A DNA stretch of 64,000 bases from Kitasatospora sp. MAA19 (GTDB lineage Bacteria > Actinomycetota > Actinomycetes > Streptomycetales > Streptomycetaceae), in the NCBI RefSeq assembly GCF_029894125.1, contig NZ_JARXYZ010000002.1, positions 186,001 through 250,000 on the forward strand, written 5' to 3'. Numbering within the stretch: position 1 is the first letter of the stretch; the number at the start of each line of letters is the position of its first letter. The notes below the pieces were generated by a model. It had not been told where the DNA came from, made no database searches, and was given only the letters and a program-made list of their open reading frames with translations. The position numbers and the translations under genes were made by a program. This document shows positions 51,184-59,702 of the stretch, one piece after another.

Positions 51184-52575
51184 ATGCGCCAGTCCACCCA
51201 CCAGCGGCCCCGACTCCGGCGTCCCGACGGCCAGTTGGGCCCCAACGGCCCGTCGGATCCCGCCGGCCACCAGGCGAACCCCGCCGGCCACCCGCCGCGC
51301 CCCGCCGGCCGGCCGGACGCCACCGACCAGTGGGACTCGGCCCTCGCCGCGATGTCGCTGCCGGGCCCGCCGCTGCGCCTGCCCCGCCCGGTCGTCGCCC
51401 TGGGGCCGACGGTCCTGATACTGCTGGTGCTCGTCCCGCTCTCCGCGAACGACCCCGATGTCGGGCCGACCACCTCGGCGCCGCTCAACACGGCCCTGAT
51501 GGCCGCCGGCGCGCTCGCCCTCGCCGTCCGACGGCGCCACCCGGCGGCGGTCGCCGCCGTCACCCTGCTCAGCGGCCAACTCCCGCTCACCGTCGCCCTC
51601 TACGGGCTGGCCGCCCGACGCGGCGCGACCCGGACGCTTGCCGCGCTCGCGGTCCTGGCCGAGGTGCGCCTGCTCGTCCCCATGGACCTCGGGGACGTCA
51701 GCAGCCTCTCCGCCCTCGTCAATCTGGCCGAGGACCCCCTGGTCCTCGGCGCCGTCCCGCTCGCCCTCGGCCTCACCGCCCACCAGCGCACCCGCGCCGT
51801 CACCGTGCTCGCCGAGCGCAACCGGCTGCTGGAGGTGGCCCGGCGGCACGCCGAGGAACGCGCCGCCGCCGCCGAACGCGCCCGGCTCGCCCGGGAGATG
51901 CACGACGTGGTGTCCAACCGGGTCTCGCTGATCACCCTGCACGCGGGGGCCTTGCAGGTCGCGGCAGCCGACGACCCGGCCGCCGTCCGGGAGACCCTCA
52001 CCCTGATCCGCGCCCTCGGCCTGCAGGCGCTCACCGAACTGCGCGGCCTGCTCGGCGTCCTCACCCCGGCCGCCGACCAGGGCCCCTCACTGCGCGGACT
52101 GCCCGCCCTGGTCGAGGAGTCCCGACAGGCCGGACTGGCCGTCGGCCTCACCCTCACCGGACCGGCCGACGGCGGGCCCGCACCCGGGCCCGCCGTCCAG
52201 TACGCGACCTACCGGATCGTCCAGGAGGCACTGACCAACGCCCACAAACACGCCCCGGCCGCCGAGGTGGCCGTCACCGTCGAGGTCCAGCCGGACGGGC
52301 TGCGCGTCGCCGTCGTCAACTCCCCGGGCGACACCGGAGAGAACCCCACGCTGCCTACCGACCCCGACGAACTGCGCTCCAACCCCGCACTGCGTTCCAG
52401 CCCCGAACTGCGTTCCAACCTCGAACTGCGCTCCAACCCCGAACTGCCTTCCGGCGGCCACGGCCTGGACGGCATGCGCACCCGCGCCGACGACCTCGGC
52501 GGCACCCTGGACGCCGGCCCCACCCCCGACGGCGGCTTCGCCGTCCGGGCCCGCCTGCCGCTGACCACCGCCTGA
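51184..52575 (+). CDS. Orphan sensor histidine kinase (HisKA_3 type)
   Basis: 463 residues from ATG 51184. A long hydrophilic N-terminus rich in Pro/Ala/Asp (1-70) precedes four helices (VVALGPTVLILLVLVPL; TVALYGLAA), a coiled stretch HAEERAAAAERARLAREM with the phosphorylated His in MHDVVSNRVSL, and a HATPase_c domain with N-box VQEALTNAHKHA and G-box GGHGLDGMRTRADDLGG. Between the two ATPase boxes an 18-nt minisatellite adds about 28 residues. A NarL-type partner normally sits next to such kinases but none is present. The start codon is ambiguous; an in-frame GTG lies at 51166. Confidence 0.87.
   Translation: MRQSTHQRPRLRRPDGQLGPNGPSDPAGHQANPAGHPPRPAGRPDATDQWDSALAAMSLPGPPLRLPRPVVALGPTVLILLVLVPLSANDPDVGPTTSAPLNTALMAAGALALAVRRRHPAAVAAVTLLSGQLPLTVALYGLAARRGATRTLAALAVLAEVRLLVPMDLGDVSSLSALVNLAEDPLVLGAVPLALGLTAHQRTRAVTVLAERNRLLEVARRHAEERAAAAERARLAREMHDVVSNRVSLITLHAGALQVAAADDPAAVRETLTLIRALGLQALTELRGLLGVLTPAADQGPSLRGLPALVEESRQAGLAVGLTLTGPADGGPAPGPAVQYATYRIVQEALTNAHKHAPAAEVAVTVEVQPDGLRVAVVNSPGDTGENPTLPTDPDELRSNPALRSSPELRSNLELRSNPELPSGGHGLDGMRTRADDLGGTLDAGPTPDGGFAVRARLPLTTA
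52369..52452. repeat. 18-nt in-frame minisatellite in the histidine kinase
   Basis: Units GAACTGCGCTCCAACCCC at 52369, 52387, 52405, 52423 and 52441 (partial) encode ELRSNP, ALRSSP, ELRSNL, ELRSNP and ELPS. Copies 1 and 4 are identical, others differ by 1-3 nt. The array lies in the ATP-lid loop of the kinase. Confidence 0.92.
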
Positions 52576-52660
52576 ACCACTCAGGACGCTGCACCACTCA
52601 GGACGCTGCACCGCCCAAGGCACTGACCCGCCCAAGACGCTGAACCGCTCAGGACACCGC
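52576..52660. repeat. 17-nt tandem array at the kinase/coaE convergent junction
   Basis: Five 17-nt units start at 52576, 52593, 52610, 52627 and 52644. The first two are identical (ACCACTCAGGACGCTGC); later ones diverge. The array begins right after the kinase TGA, and the fifth unit carries the coaE stop. Confidence 0.9.
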
Positions 52661-53248
52661 GCGCGCGGTCAGCTCCGCCCACACCTCGTCGATCCGGGTC
52701 GCCAACACCTCCAACGGCCCGCTGTTGTCGATCACGAGGTCCGCGGCGGCCAGCCGGTCCGCGCGGCTCGCCTGTGCGGCCATCCGGGCCCGGGCCTCCT
52801 CCTCGGCCATCCCGCGCAGCCGTACCAGCCGGTCCACCCGCACCTCGTCCGCCGCGTCGACCACCACGACCAGGTCGAACAGCGGCGCGAGCCCGTTCTC
52901 CACGAGCAGCGGCACGTCGTGCACCACCACCGCGTCCGGCGCGGCCGCGGCCTCCAGTTCGGCGGAGCGGGCGCGCACCAGCGGATGGACGATCGCGTTC
53001 AGCGCCTGGAGCCGGGCCCGGTCGGCGAACACGATCGCGCCGAGGGCCGGGCGGTCCAGCGCGCCGTCCTCCCGCAGCACCTGCGGTCCGAACTCGGCGA
53101 CCACGGCCGCCAGACCGTCCGTCCCGGGCGCGACCACCTCGCGGGCGATCACGTCGGAATCCACGATCACCGCGCCGTGGGCGGCGAAGAGCCGGGACAC
53201 CTCGCTCTTGCCCGCGCCGATACCACCCGTCAGTCCGATCTTCAGCAT
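52649..53248 (-). CDS. coaE: Dephospho-CoA kinase
   Basis: 199 residues, close to the family length. P-loop [52 protein letters not shown] are the standard CoaE segments. It performs the last step of coenzyme A synthesis, ATP-dependent 3'-phosphorylation of dephospho-CoA. The start keeps the P-loop at residue 8. The stop lies in the tandem array shared with the histidine kinase. Confidence 0.95.
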   Translation of the reverse strand: MLKIGLTGGIGAGKSEVSRLFAAHGAVIVDSDVIAREVVAPGTDGLAAVVAEFGPQVLREDGALDRPALGAIVFADRARLQALNAIVHPLVRARSAELEAAAAPDAVVVHDVPLLVENGLAPLFDLVVVVDAADEVRVDRLVRLRGMAEEEARARMAAQASRADRLAAADLVIDNSGPLEVLATRIDEVWAELTARAVS

Positions 53249-53316
53249 GGCGTCAGGCTACCGGCGCCCGGACGGCCGGGACCAGCGGCCGGCCGCCGGC
53301 CGCCCGGGCGGTGCCG

Positions 53317-53958
53317 TCAGCCCAGCTCCAGGCTCTCCCCCTCGCCCAGGACCCGCAGCTCCGCGCCCGTGCCCGGCCCGTCCGGGCCGACCAGCCGGGT
53401 GTGCACGGCGAACCCGGCCGGGCTGAGCACCGCGTCGTGCACCGGCACGGCCTGGCGCGGGCGCGCCTCCCGGACGTAGTCGATCACCTCGGACGCCTTG
53501 CTCCACGGCGCGGCGAGCGGCAGCAGCAGGGTGTCCACGGCGTGCGGCGGCACGGTGAACGCGTCGCCGGGGTGGAAGAGCCGGCCGTCGAAGAGGAAGC
53601 CGATGTTGTGCACCAGCGGAATGTCCGGGTGGATCACCGCGTGCCACTCGCCGTGCACCGAGACGCCGATCCCGCCGACCTCGAAGGCGTCGCCCTCGCC
53701 GACCACGGTGACGCGCCCCGCCACGCCGTCGAGTCGGGAGGCCACCGCGCTGTTGGTCCACACCCGCAGCGCCGGGTCGGCCTCCAGGGCGGCGCGCAGC
53801 CGGGACTCCTCGAAGTGGTCCATGTGCTCGTGGGTGATGAGGACGGCGTCGGCCCCGGCCAGCGCGGCGGGGTCGGTGAACATCCCGGGGTCGACGACGA
53901 CGGTCGTCCCGTCGTGCTCCAGGCGTACGCAGGCGTGTCCGAACTTGGTGATTCGCAT
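53317..53958 (-). CDS. MBL-fold metal-dependent hydrolase
   Basis: 213 residues. MRITKFGHACVRLEHDGTTV, the metal motif THEHMDH, VHGEWHAVI and FHPGDAF are typical of the UlaG/RNase Z-like MBL family. It hydrolyses an unknown small-molecule substrate. It is divergent from MarR across an operator. Minus-strand TACGGT (53970-53965) is 6 nt before the ATG, which suggests a leaderless transcript. Confidence 0.85.
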   Translation of the reverse strand: MRITKFGHACVRLEHDGTTVVVDPGMFTDPAALAGADAVLITHEHMDHFEESRLRAALEADPALRVWTNSAVASRLDGVAGRVTVVGEGDAFEVGGIGVSVHGEWHAVIHPDIPLVHNIGFLFDGRLFHPGDAFTVPPHAVDTLLLPLAAPWSKASEVIDYVREARPRQAVPVHDAVLSPAGFAVHTRLVGPDGPGTGAELRVLGEGESLELG

Positions 53959-53968
53959 GCCGCAAACC

Positions 53969-54011
53969 GTACAGCAAAACTGCACAGCAGGGCTGCACAG
54001 TTTCGCTGTAC
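53969..54011. promoter_or_regulatory. MarR-type operator between MBL and MarR genes
   Basis: GTACAGCAAAACTG (53969-53982) is the inverted repeat of CAGTTTCGCTGTAC (53998-54011) with one mismatch. It overlaps the -10 of the MBL gene and lies just upstream of the marR -10 (TAGGCT, 54022-54027), so a dimer bound here could repress both. Confidence 0.65.
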
Positions 54012-54033
54012 AAATTCCCGGTAGGCTTGTCCC

Positions 54034-54459
54034 ATGAGCAGCCCCCACCCGGACACCCTGGAACTCGCCGCCGACCTGCGCGCCGCCGTCGGCGAACTCG
54101 TCCGCTCGCTGCGCCCGGACGACGCCCTGCCGCAGAACCAGGCCGGGGTCCTCGGCCTGCTGGTCCGAGACGAGCGCTCCTACACCGTCGCCGAACTGGC
54201 CAGCCGGCAACGCGTCCGGCACCAGTCGATGGCCCGCACGGTCGCCCTGCTCACCGAGGCCGGCCTGGTCACGCAGCAGCCGCACCCCACCGACGGCCGA
54301 AAACTGCTGGTCACCGCCACCGGAGCCGGCCGCGCCGCCCTGCTGGAACAGCGCGCCCGCCGCGAGGCCCGGATCGCCACCGCCATCGAGACCCGCCTCA
54401 CCCCCGAGGAGCAGGAGCGGCTGCGCGCCGTCGTCGAACTCCTGCACCGCCTGCACTGA
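54034..54459 (+). CDS. MarR-family transcriptional regulator
   Basis: 141 residues. The winged HTH covers NQAGVLGLLVRDERSYTVAE, LASRQRVRHQSMARTV and the wing PHPTDGRKLLVTATG. It is likely to control itself and the divergent MBL gene through the dyad at 53969-54011, responding to a small ligand. The ATG lies 6 nt past TAGGCT without a ribosome site. It converges on the second MMPL gene; a 9-nt repeat CCCAGGCGG x3 lies near 54470. Confidence 0.9.
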   Translation: MSSPHPDTLELAADLRAAVGELVRSLRPDDALPQNQAGVLGLLVRDERSYTVAELASRQRVRHQSMARTVALLTEAGLVTQQPHPTDGRKLLVTATGAGRAALLEQRARREARIATAIETRLTPEEQERLRAVVELLHRLH

Positions 54460-54517
54460 CCTGCGACCCAGGCGGCCCAGGCGGCCCAGGCAACCCCAAC
54501 CGCACGGGACGGAGCAC

Positions 54518-56734
54518 CTAGACCGCCGTACCCACCAGATCCTTCGGCTCGCCCGTCCCCGGCCGCGGGGCCGGGATCGCCGTCGGCTCGATGGCCGGCA
54601 GTTCGACGTGCTCGCTCAGCCCGAAGCGCCGGTGCAGGCGCCGCAGCGGGGCGGGCGCCCACCAGTTGAACTCGCCGAACAGGCTCATCGCGGCGGGCAC
54701 CAGCAGGCAGCGCACCAGGGTCGCGTCCACCGCGACGGCGACGGCCAGCGCGATGCCCATCTGCTTGACCATGAGCATGTCCCCGAGGGCGAACCCGGCG
54801 AACACGATCACCATCAGCAGCGCCGCCGAGGTGATGATCCGGCCGCTGCGCTGGACGCCCAGCTCCACCGCCCGGGTGCAGCTGTGGCCCTTGTCCCGCA
54901 GTTCCTTGATCCGGGCGAGCAGGAACACCTCGTAGTCCATGGACAGCCCGAACGCGAACGCGAAGACCAGCACCGGGATGAAGGTCTCCAGCCCGCCGGT
55001 GGGGCTGAAGCCGAGCAGCCCGCTGAAGTACCCGTCCTGGAAGACCAGGGTGAGCGCGCCCAGCGAGGCGCCCAGCGACAGCAGGTTCATCAGCAGCGCC
55101 TTGACCGGCATGACCACCGAGCCGGTCATCAGGAACAGCAGCACCAGCGTCCCCGCCGCCACCAGGCCGAGCGCCCAGGGGCCGCGCGACATCAGCTCGT
55201 CCTTGAAGTCGACCACCGAGGCCGCGCCGCCGGTGACGTAGGTCTTCAGCCCGCCGCGGTCGGCCCGCAGTTCCTGGACGACCTGCTTGGCCTGGCCACC
55301 CTGCGGGTCGCCGTGGACGAGCACGTCGACGGTGGACAGCGAGTCGCCCACCGGGGTCACCGCCCGCACCCCGCTCACCCCGGGCAGCTTGGCGACGACG
55401 TCGTCCGCGTACGCCTGGGCGACCCGCGCGCCGCCCTCGACGACGACGGTGATCGGCGCGGCCGCGGCCTGCGGGAAGCGCTGGTCGATGGTGTCGGCGA
55501 CCTGCCGCCCGGCCGAGGAGGCCGGCAGGACGGCGGCGCCGGAGTTGCGCATGTCGGCGTGCAGGAAGGGCGCGCCGGCGGCCATCAGCAGGGCGACGCA
55601 GGCGAGCGCGACCGGCACCGCCCGCTTGCGGACCCGGCGGACGGTCCGGCTGAAGAAACCCTCGTCGGGGACGGGCGCGGCGGGCGCCTTGATCCGGGAG
55701 CCGGCGAAGCCGAGCAGCGCGGGGATCAGGGTCAGCGCGGCGGCGACCGCGATCACCACCACGCTCACCCCGGCGGCGGCGACCGCGCCGAGCACCGGGC
55801 TGGTGAAGACGAACAGGCCGGAGAGCGCGACGGCGACGGTGAGGCCGGAGAAGGCGACGGTGCGCCCGGCGGTCGCGGCGGTGCGTTCGACGGCGGCGGC
55901 GATGCCCGCGCCGTGCCCGCGTTCCTCGCGGAAACGATTCACCATGAGCAGCGCGTAGTCGATCGACAGCCCGAGCCCCAGCACGGTGGCGATCGGCAGC
56001 ACGCTGGTGTCGATGTCCATGATGCGGCTGAAACCGAACATCGCCAGCAGGGCGCCGCCCACCGAGGCGACCGCGCCGATCACCGGCAGGCTGGCCGCGG
56101 CGAGGCCGCCGAAGACCAGCACCATGACGACCAGGGTGAGCGGCAGGGTCACCATCTCGCCGAAGCGGGTGTCCTGTTCGGTCTGTTTCTTGACCTCCTG
56201 CTGGAGCACCAGGTCCCCGCCGACGGTGACGTGGGCACCGCCCTGGCCGTTCAGGGCCGCGAGCCGGTGGGTGACCGCGTCGGCCTGGGCGGGGGTGCTG
56301 GTGTCGGCCATCCGTACGGTGACCAGGCTCGCGGTGCCGTCGGCGGAGCGCAGTGCGGCGGGCGCCGGGCCACTGCCGTACGCGTCGAGCGCGGAGGAGA
56401 CGCCGGGGAGGGCGGCGATGTCCGCGGTGGCCCTGGTGACGGCGGCCCGCACGGCCGGGTCGTCGGCCGGCCTGCCGTCCACGACGGCGGTGACGGCGCC
56501 CCTGGCCGGGTCGGCCGCGGCGACCACCGCGCTGCCCCGGTCGGCCTCGGCGGTGGCGGAGGAGGCTCCGGCCACCGATCCCTCGAAGACCCGGCCGCCG
56601 ATCAGCACACCGACGACCAGGACGACGGCCCAGAAACCGAGAACCCAACGGCGGTGGCGGAAACAGAACCGGCCGAGGGCGGCGAGCCGCCCGCGGACCA
56701 CGGGGTCGGCGGCAGCGGTGGAGGCGTTGCGCAT
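54518..56734 (-). CDS. MMPL-family RND transporter
   Basis: 738 residues from ATG 56734. Two RND halves; GLGLSIDYALLMVNRFREE and GLSMDYEVFLLARIKELRD are the conserved helix regions of the drug-exporter type. The first periplasmic domain is Ala/Asp-rich. Exports hydrophobic compounds or lipids in relatives such as ActII-3. It differs clearly from the MMPL at 16.7 kb in sequence (SIDY/SMDY against GTDY). The adjacent MarR regulator is convergent and not in an operon with it. An AT-rich 56765-56860 stretch upstream has a TATAGG -10 candidate near 56795. Confidence 0.9.
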   Translation of the reverse strand: MRNASTAAADPVVRGRLAALGRFCFRHRRWVLGFWAVVLVVGVLIGGRVFEGSVAGASSATAEADRGSAVVAAADPARGAVTAVVDGRPADDPAVRAAVTRATADIAALPGVSSALDAYGSGPAPAALRSADGTASLVTVRMADTSTPAQADAVTHRLAALNGQGGAHVTVGGDLVLQQEVKKQTEQDTRFGEMVTLPLTLVVMVLVFGGLAAASLPVIGAVASVGGALLAMFGFSRIMDIDTSVLPIATVLGLGLSIDYALLMVNRFREERGHGAGIAAAVERTAATAGRTVAFSGLTVAVALSGLFVFTSPVLGAVAAAGVSVVVIAVAAALTLIPALLGFAGSRIKAPAAPVPDEGFFSRTVRRVRKRAVPVALACVALLMAAGAPFLHADMRNSGAAVLPASSAGRQVADTIDQRFPQAAAAPITVVVEGGARVAQAYADDVVAKLPGVSGVRAVTPVGDSLSTVDVLVHGDPQGGQAKQVVQELRADRGGLKTYVTGGAASVVDFKDELMSRGPWALGLVAAGTLVLLFLMTGSVVMPVKALLMNLLSLGASLGALTLVFQDGYFSGLLGFSPTGGLETFIPVLVFAFAFGLSMDYEVFLLARIKELRDKGHSCTRAVELGVQRSGRIITSAALLMVIVFAGFALGDMLMVKQMGIALAVAVAVDATLVRCLLVPAAMSLFGEFNWWAPAPLRRLHRRFGLSEHVELPAIEPTAIPAPRPGTGEPKDLVGTAV

Positions 56735-56864
56735 GAAGGAGGCCTTTCGGGCAGCTCCCCTCAATGTAGGTGGAACCCGGTCTTCGACCTATAGACGGGC
56801 AATGAGCCTCATCTCACAAATTTCCTTCACATAAACGACAAATAAGTGAAGGCAAAATACGAAA

Positions 56865-56898
56865 TGGGCCCCACCCGGATTTCTCCGGGTGGGGCCCA
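56865..56898 (-). terminator. Rho-independent terminator of rpsA
   Basis: TGGGCCCCACCCGG (56865-56878) pairs perfectly with 56885-56898; loop of 6 nt. On the minus strand the stem is followed by TTTCGTATTTTG, a rare clear U-rich tail. It begins 42 nt after the rpsA stop. Confidence 0.9.
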
Positions 56899-56939
56899 CC
56901 GTTCAGCTATGCGCCAGGTACTGGCAGCGGGTCAGAGCT

Positions 56940-58430
56940 TCAGCTCTGGCCGCCGGCCAGCTTCTCGCGCAGGGCCGCCAGGGCCTCGTCCGAGGCGAGA
57001 GCGCCGGAGCCCTCGTCGCTGCTGGACGAGTAGGAGCCACCGGCAGCGGCGGCGACGGCGTCGCCACCCTCGGCAGCGGCCTCGGCGTCGGCCTCACGGC
57101 TCTTGATGACCTGGGCCTGGTGCTGCTCGAAGCGGGACTGCGCCTCGGCGTACTGGCGCTCCCACTCCTCACGCTGCTTCTCGAAGCCGGGCAGCCAGTC
57201 GTTCGCCTCGGGGTCGAAGCCCTCCGGGTAGATGTAGTTGCCCTGGTCGTCGTAGGAGGCGGCCATGCCGTACAGGGTCGGGTCGAACTCGACCTCGGCC
57301 GGGTTGGCACCCAGGGCCTCGTTGGCCTGCTTCAGCGAGAGGCTGATGCGACGACGCTCGAGGTCGATGTCGATGACCTTGACGAAGATCTCGTCGCCGA
57401 CCTGGACGACCTGCTCCGGGATCTCGACGTGGCGCTCGGCCAGCTCGGAGATGTGGACCAGACCCTCGATGCCCTCGTCCACGCGGACGAACGCACCGAA
57501 CGGAACCAGCTTGGTGACCTTACCCGGAACGACCTGGCCGATCTGGTGGGTACGGGCGAACTGCTGCCACGGGTCCTCCTGGGTCGCCTTCAGCGACAGG
57601 GAGACGCGCTCGCGGTCCATGTCAACGTCGAGAACCTCGACGGTGACCTCCTGGCCGACCTCGACAACCTCGGACGGGTGGTCGATGTGCTTCCAGGACA
57701 GCTCGGAGACGTGCACCAGGCCGTCGACGCCACCCAGGTCCACGAAGGCACCGAAGTTGACGATCGAGGAGACGACGCCGGAGCGCACCTGGCCCTTCTG
57801 CAGGGTGGTGAGGAAGGTCTGGCGGACCTCGCTCTGGGTCTGCTCCAGCCAGGCACGGCGGGACAGGACCACGTTGTTGCGGTTCTTGTCCAGCTCGATG
57901 ATCTTGGCCTCGAGCTCCTTGCCCACGTAGGGCTGGAGGTCGCGGACGCGGCGCATCTCGACCAGCGAGGCCGGCAGGAAGCCACGGAGGCCGATGTCGA
58001 GGATGAGACCACCCTTGACGACCTCGATGACGGTACCGGTGACGATGCCGTCCTCTTCCTTGATCTTCTCGATCGTGCCCCAGGCACGCTCGTACTGAGC
58101 GCGCTTCTTGGACAGGATGAGACGACCCTCCTTGTCCTCCTTCTGGAGAACCAGGGCCTCGATGTTGTCACCGACGGCGACGACCTCGTGCGGGTCAACG
58201 TCGTGCTTGATCGAGAGCTCGCGGGACGGGATGACGCCCTCGGTCTTGTAACCGATGTCGAGGAGGACCTCGTCACGGTCGACCTTCACGATGACGCCCT
58301 CGACGATGTCGCCATCGTTGAAGTACTTGATGGTCTCGTCGATGGCGGCGAGGAAGGCCTCCGCGTCGCCGATGTCGTTGACCGCGACCTGCGGGGTGGT
58401 GCTGAGGGAGGAGTCGGTGGGGCTCGTCAT
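56940..58430 (-). CDS. rpsA: 30S ribosomal protein S1
   Basis: 496 residues, the actinobacterial form with four S1 domains (about 36-105, 120-190, 205-277, 290-363), e.g. IVEGVIVKVDRDEVLLDIGY, VTGTVIEVVKGGLILDIGLR, VRSGVVSSIVNFGAFVDLGG and VPGKVTKLVPFGAFVRVDEG. The C-terminal tail is acidic and Ser-rich. S1 binds mRNA upstream of start codons and is needed for translation initiation. Codon use differs from neighbours: third positions are more relaxed, as in highly expressed ribosomal genes. It has a strong promoter, a 210-nt leader and its own terminator. Confidence 0.98.
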   Translation of the reverse strand: MTSPTDSSLSTTPQVAVNDIGDAEAFLAAIDETIKYFNDGDIVEGVIVKVDRDEVLLDIGYKTEGVIPSRELSIKHDVDPHEVVAVGDNIEALVLQKEDKEGRLILSKKRAQYERAWGTIEKIKEEDGIVTGTVIEVVKGGLILDIGLRGFLPASLVEMRRVRDLQPYVGKELEAKIIELDKNRNNVVLSRRAWLEQTQSEVRQTFLTTLQKGQVRSGVVSSIVNFGAFVDLGGVDGLVHVSELSWKHIDHPSEVVEVGQEVTVEVLDVDMDRERVSLSLKATQEDPWQQFARTHQIGQVVPGKVTKLVPFGAFVRVDEGIEGLVHISELAERHVEIPEQVVQVGDEIFVKVIDIDLERRRISLSLKQANEALGANPAEVEFDPTLYGMAASYDDQGNYIYPEGFDPEANDWLPGFEKQREEWERQYAEAQSRFEQHQAQVIKSREADAEAAAEGGDAVAAAAGGSYSSSSDEGSGALASDEALAALREKLAGGQS

Positions 58431-58638
58431 TAGGAAAAGGGCTCCGGTACGGACATGAAGTCGTAGGTAATGCCACGCGGAGGGCCCGTATCGCTCCCAC
58501 CGAAAGCCGGACAGCCAAGAACACGGCGCACCGGGATTCCCGCACAGCGAGAAATCCGGCGTCCGTCTTGCGACCGTGGGGTCTTCGACAGATGCGAGCG
58601 CGACCTGCTCCGTCCGAGGCGCGCAGGCCCGCAGCGCA
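58431..58638 (-). promoter_or_regulatory. Long structured 5' leader of rpsA
   Basis: About 210 nt separate the deduced start site from the ATG. A hairpin GGATT..CGC/GCG..AATCC lies at 58534-58557. GGTAATGCC and CCTTTTCC-like stretches occur near the start codon, and no classical ribosome site directly precedes it (AAAAGG is at 58433-58438 on the plus strand, i.e. CCTTTT). Such a leader could be the target of S1 autoregulation, which is known for Escherichia coli rpsA. Confidence 0.5.
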
Positions 58639-58644
58639 ACTTGT

Positions 58645-58673
58645 AGCATACGGGGACGGCCAGGCACGGTCAA
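58645..58673 (-). promoter_or_regulatory. Strong sigma-70-type promoter of rpsA
   Basis: On the minus strand TTGACC (58673-58668), 17-bp spacer, TATGCT (58650-58645). This is the best housekeeping-type promoter in the window; transcription should start near 58638. Confidence 0.8.
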
Positions 58674-58842
58674 CGCCAAGAGCGGCAAGACGGTGGAGCC
58701 CGGTACGGATCAGGCCATATCCTCCGATTGCGCACCTCACGGTGGCGCCCGAAGGGACCCTTCCCCGGATGCCACCGCCAGGATCCGGATCCTTTCGGGC
58801 CCGGTCGCGGCAGCGGCGCTTCCGCAGTCCACACCCTACGCG

Positions 58843-59697
58843 ATGGGCATTATCACCGTGGCCACCACCCCCCAGTCCGACCTGCATGATCTTGACGGCG
58901 ACGGCGACGACGCGGTACGGCGCGAGGCCGGCACCGGGGAGAGCAGCCAGGCCAGCCGGCACTGGTGGGACCGCAACGCCGACGAGTACCAGGACGAGCA
59001 CGGGGAGTTCCTCGGCGACGACCGCTTCACCTGGTGCCCCGAAGGCCTCGACGAGGCCGACGCCCACCTGCTCGGCGACGTGGCCGGCCGGGACGTGCTG
59101 GAGATCGGCGCCGGCGCCGCCCAGTGCTCGCGGTGGCTGGCCGCCCGCGGCGCCCGCCCGGTCGCCCTGGACATCTCCCACCGCCAGCTCCAGCACTCCC
59201 GCCGGATCGACCTCGGCCGCGGCACCGCCCCCGTCGCCGTCGTCCAGGCCGACGCCGCCGTCCTGCCCTTCGCCGACGCCTCCTTCGACCTCGCCTGCTC
59301 CGCCTACGGCGCCGTCCCGTTCAGCGCCGACACCGCCGCCCTGATGCGCGAGGTCCACCGCGTGCTGCGCCCCGGCGGCCGCTGGGTGTTCTCGGTGACC
59401 CACCCGATCCGCTGGGCCTTCCCCGACGAGCCGGGCGTCGAGGGCCTCACCGCCGCCTCCTCCTACTTCGATCGCACCCCCTACGTCGAACAGGACGAGC
59501 AGGGCCACGCCACCTACGTCGAACACCACCGCACCCTCGGCGACCGGGTCCGCGAACTCGTCGGCGCCGGCTTCCGCTTGATCGACCTGGTCGAACCCGA
59601 GTGGCCGGCCGGGCTGGATCAGGAGTGGGGCGGCTGGTCCCCGCTGCGCGGGCGGCTGATCCCCGGCACCGCGATCTTCGTCGCCGAGCGGGGCTGA
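58843..59697 (+). CDS. SAM-dependent methyltransferase
   Basis: 284 residues from ATG 58843; GTG 58858 is an alternative 15 nt downstream. Motif I DVLEIGAGAAQCSRWLAARG, LDISHRQL, AAVLPFADASFDLACSAYG and HRVLRPGGRWVFSVTHPI are clear. SRHWWDRNADEYQDEHGEFL at the N-terminus matches a conserved actinobacterial family often next to rpsA. Substrate unknown. It may form a transcript with hrpB, which starts 6 nt later. The 58674-58842 gap shows no other gene. Confidence 0.85.
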   Translation: MGIITVATTPQSDLHDLDGDGDDAVRREAGTGESSQASRHWWDRNADEYQDEHGEFLGDDRFTWCPEGLDEADAHLLGDVAGRDVLEIGAGAAQCSRWLAARGARPVALDISHRQLQHSRRIDLGRGTAPVAVVQADAAVLPFADASFDLACSAYGAVPFSADTAALMREVHRVLRPGGRWVFSVTHPIRWAFPDEPGVEGLTAASSYFDRTPYVEQDEQGHATYVEHHRTLGDRVRELVGAGFRLIDLVEPEWPAGLDQEWGGWSPLRGRLIPGTAIFVAERG

Positions 59698-59702
59698 GCC
59701 GC

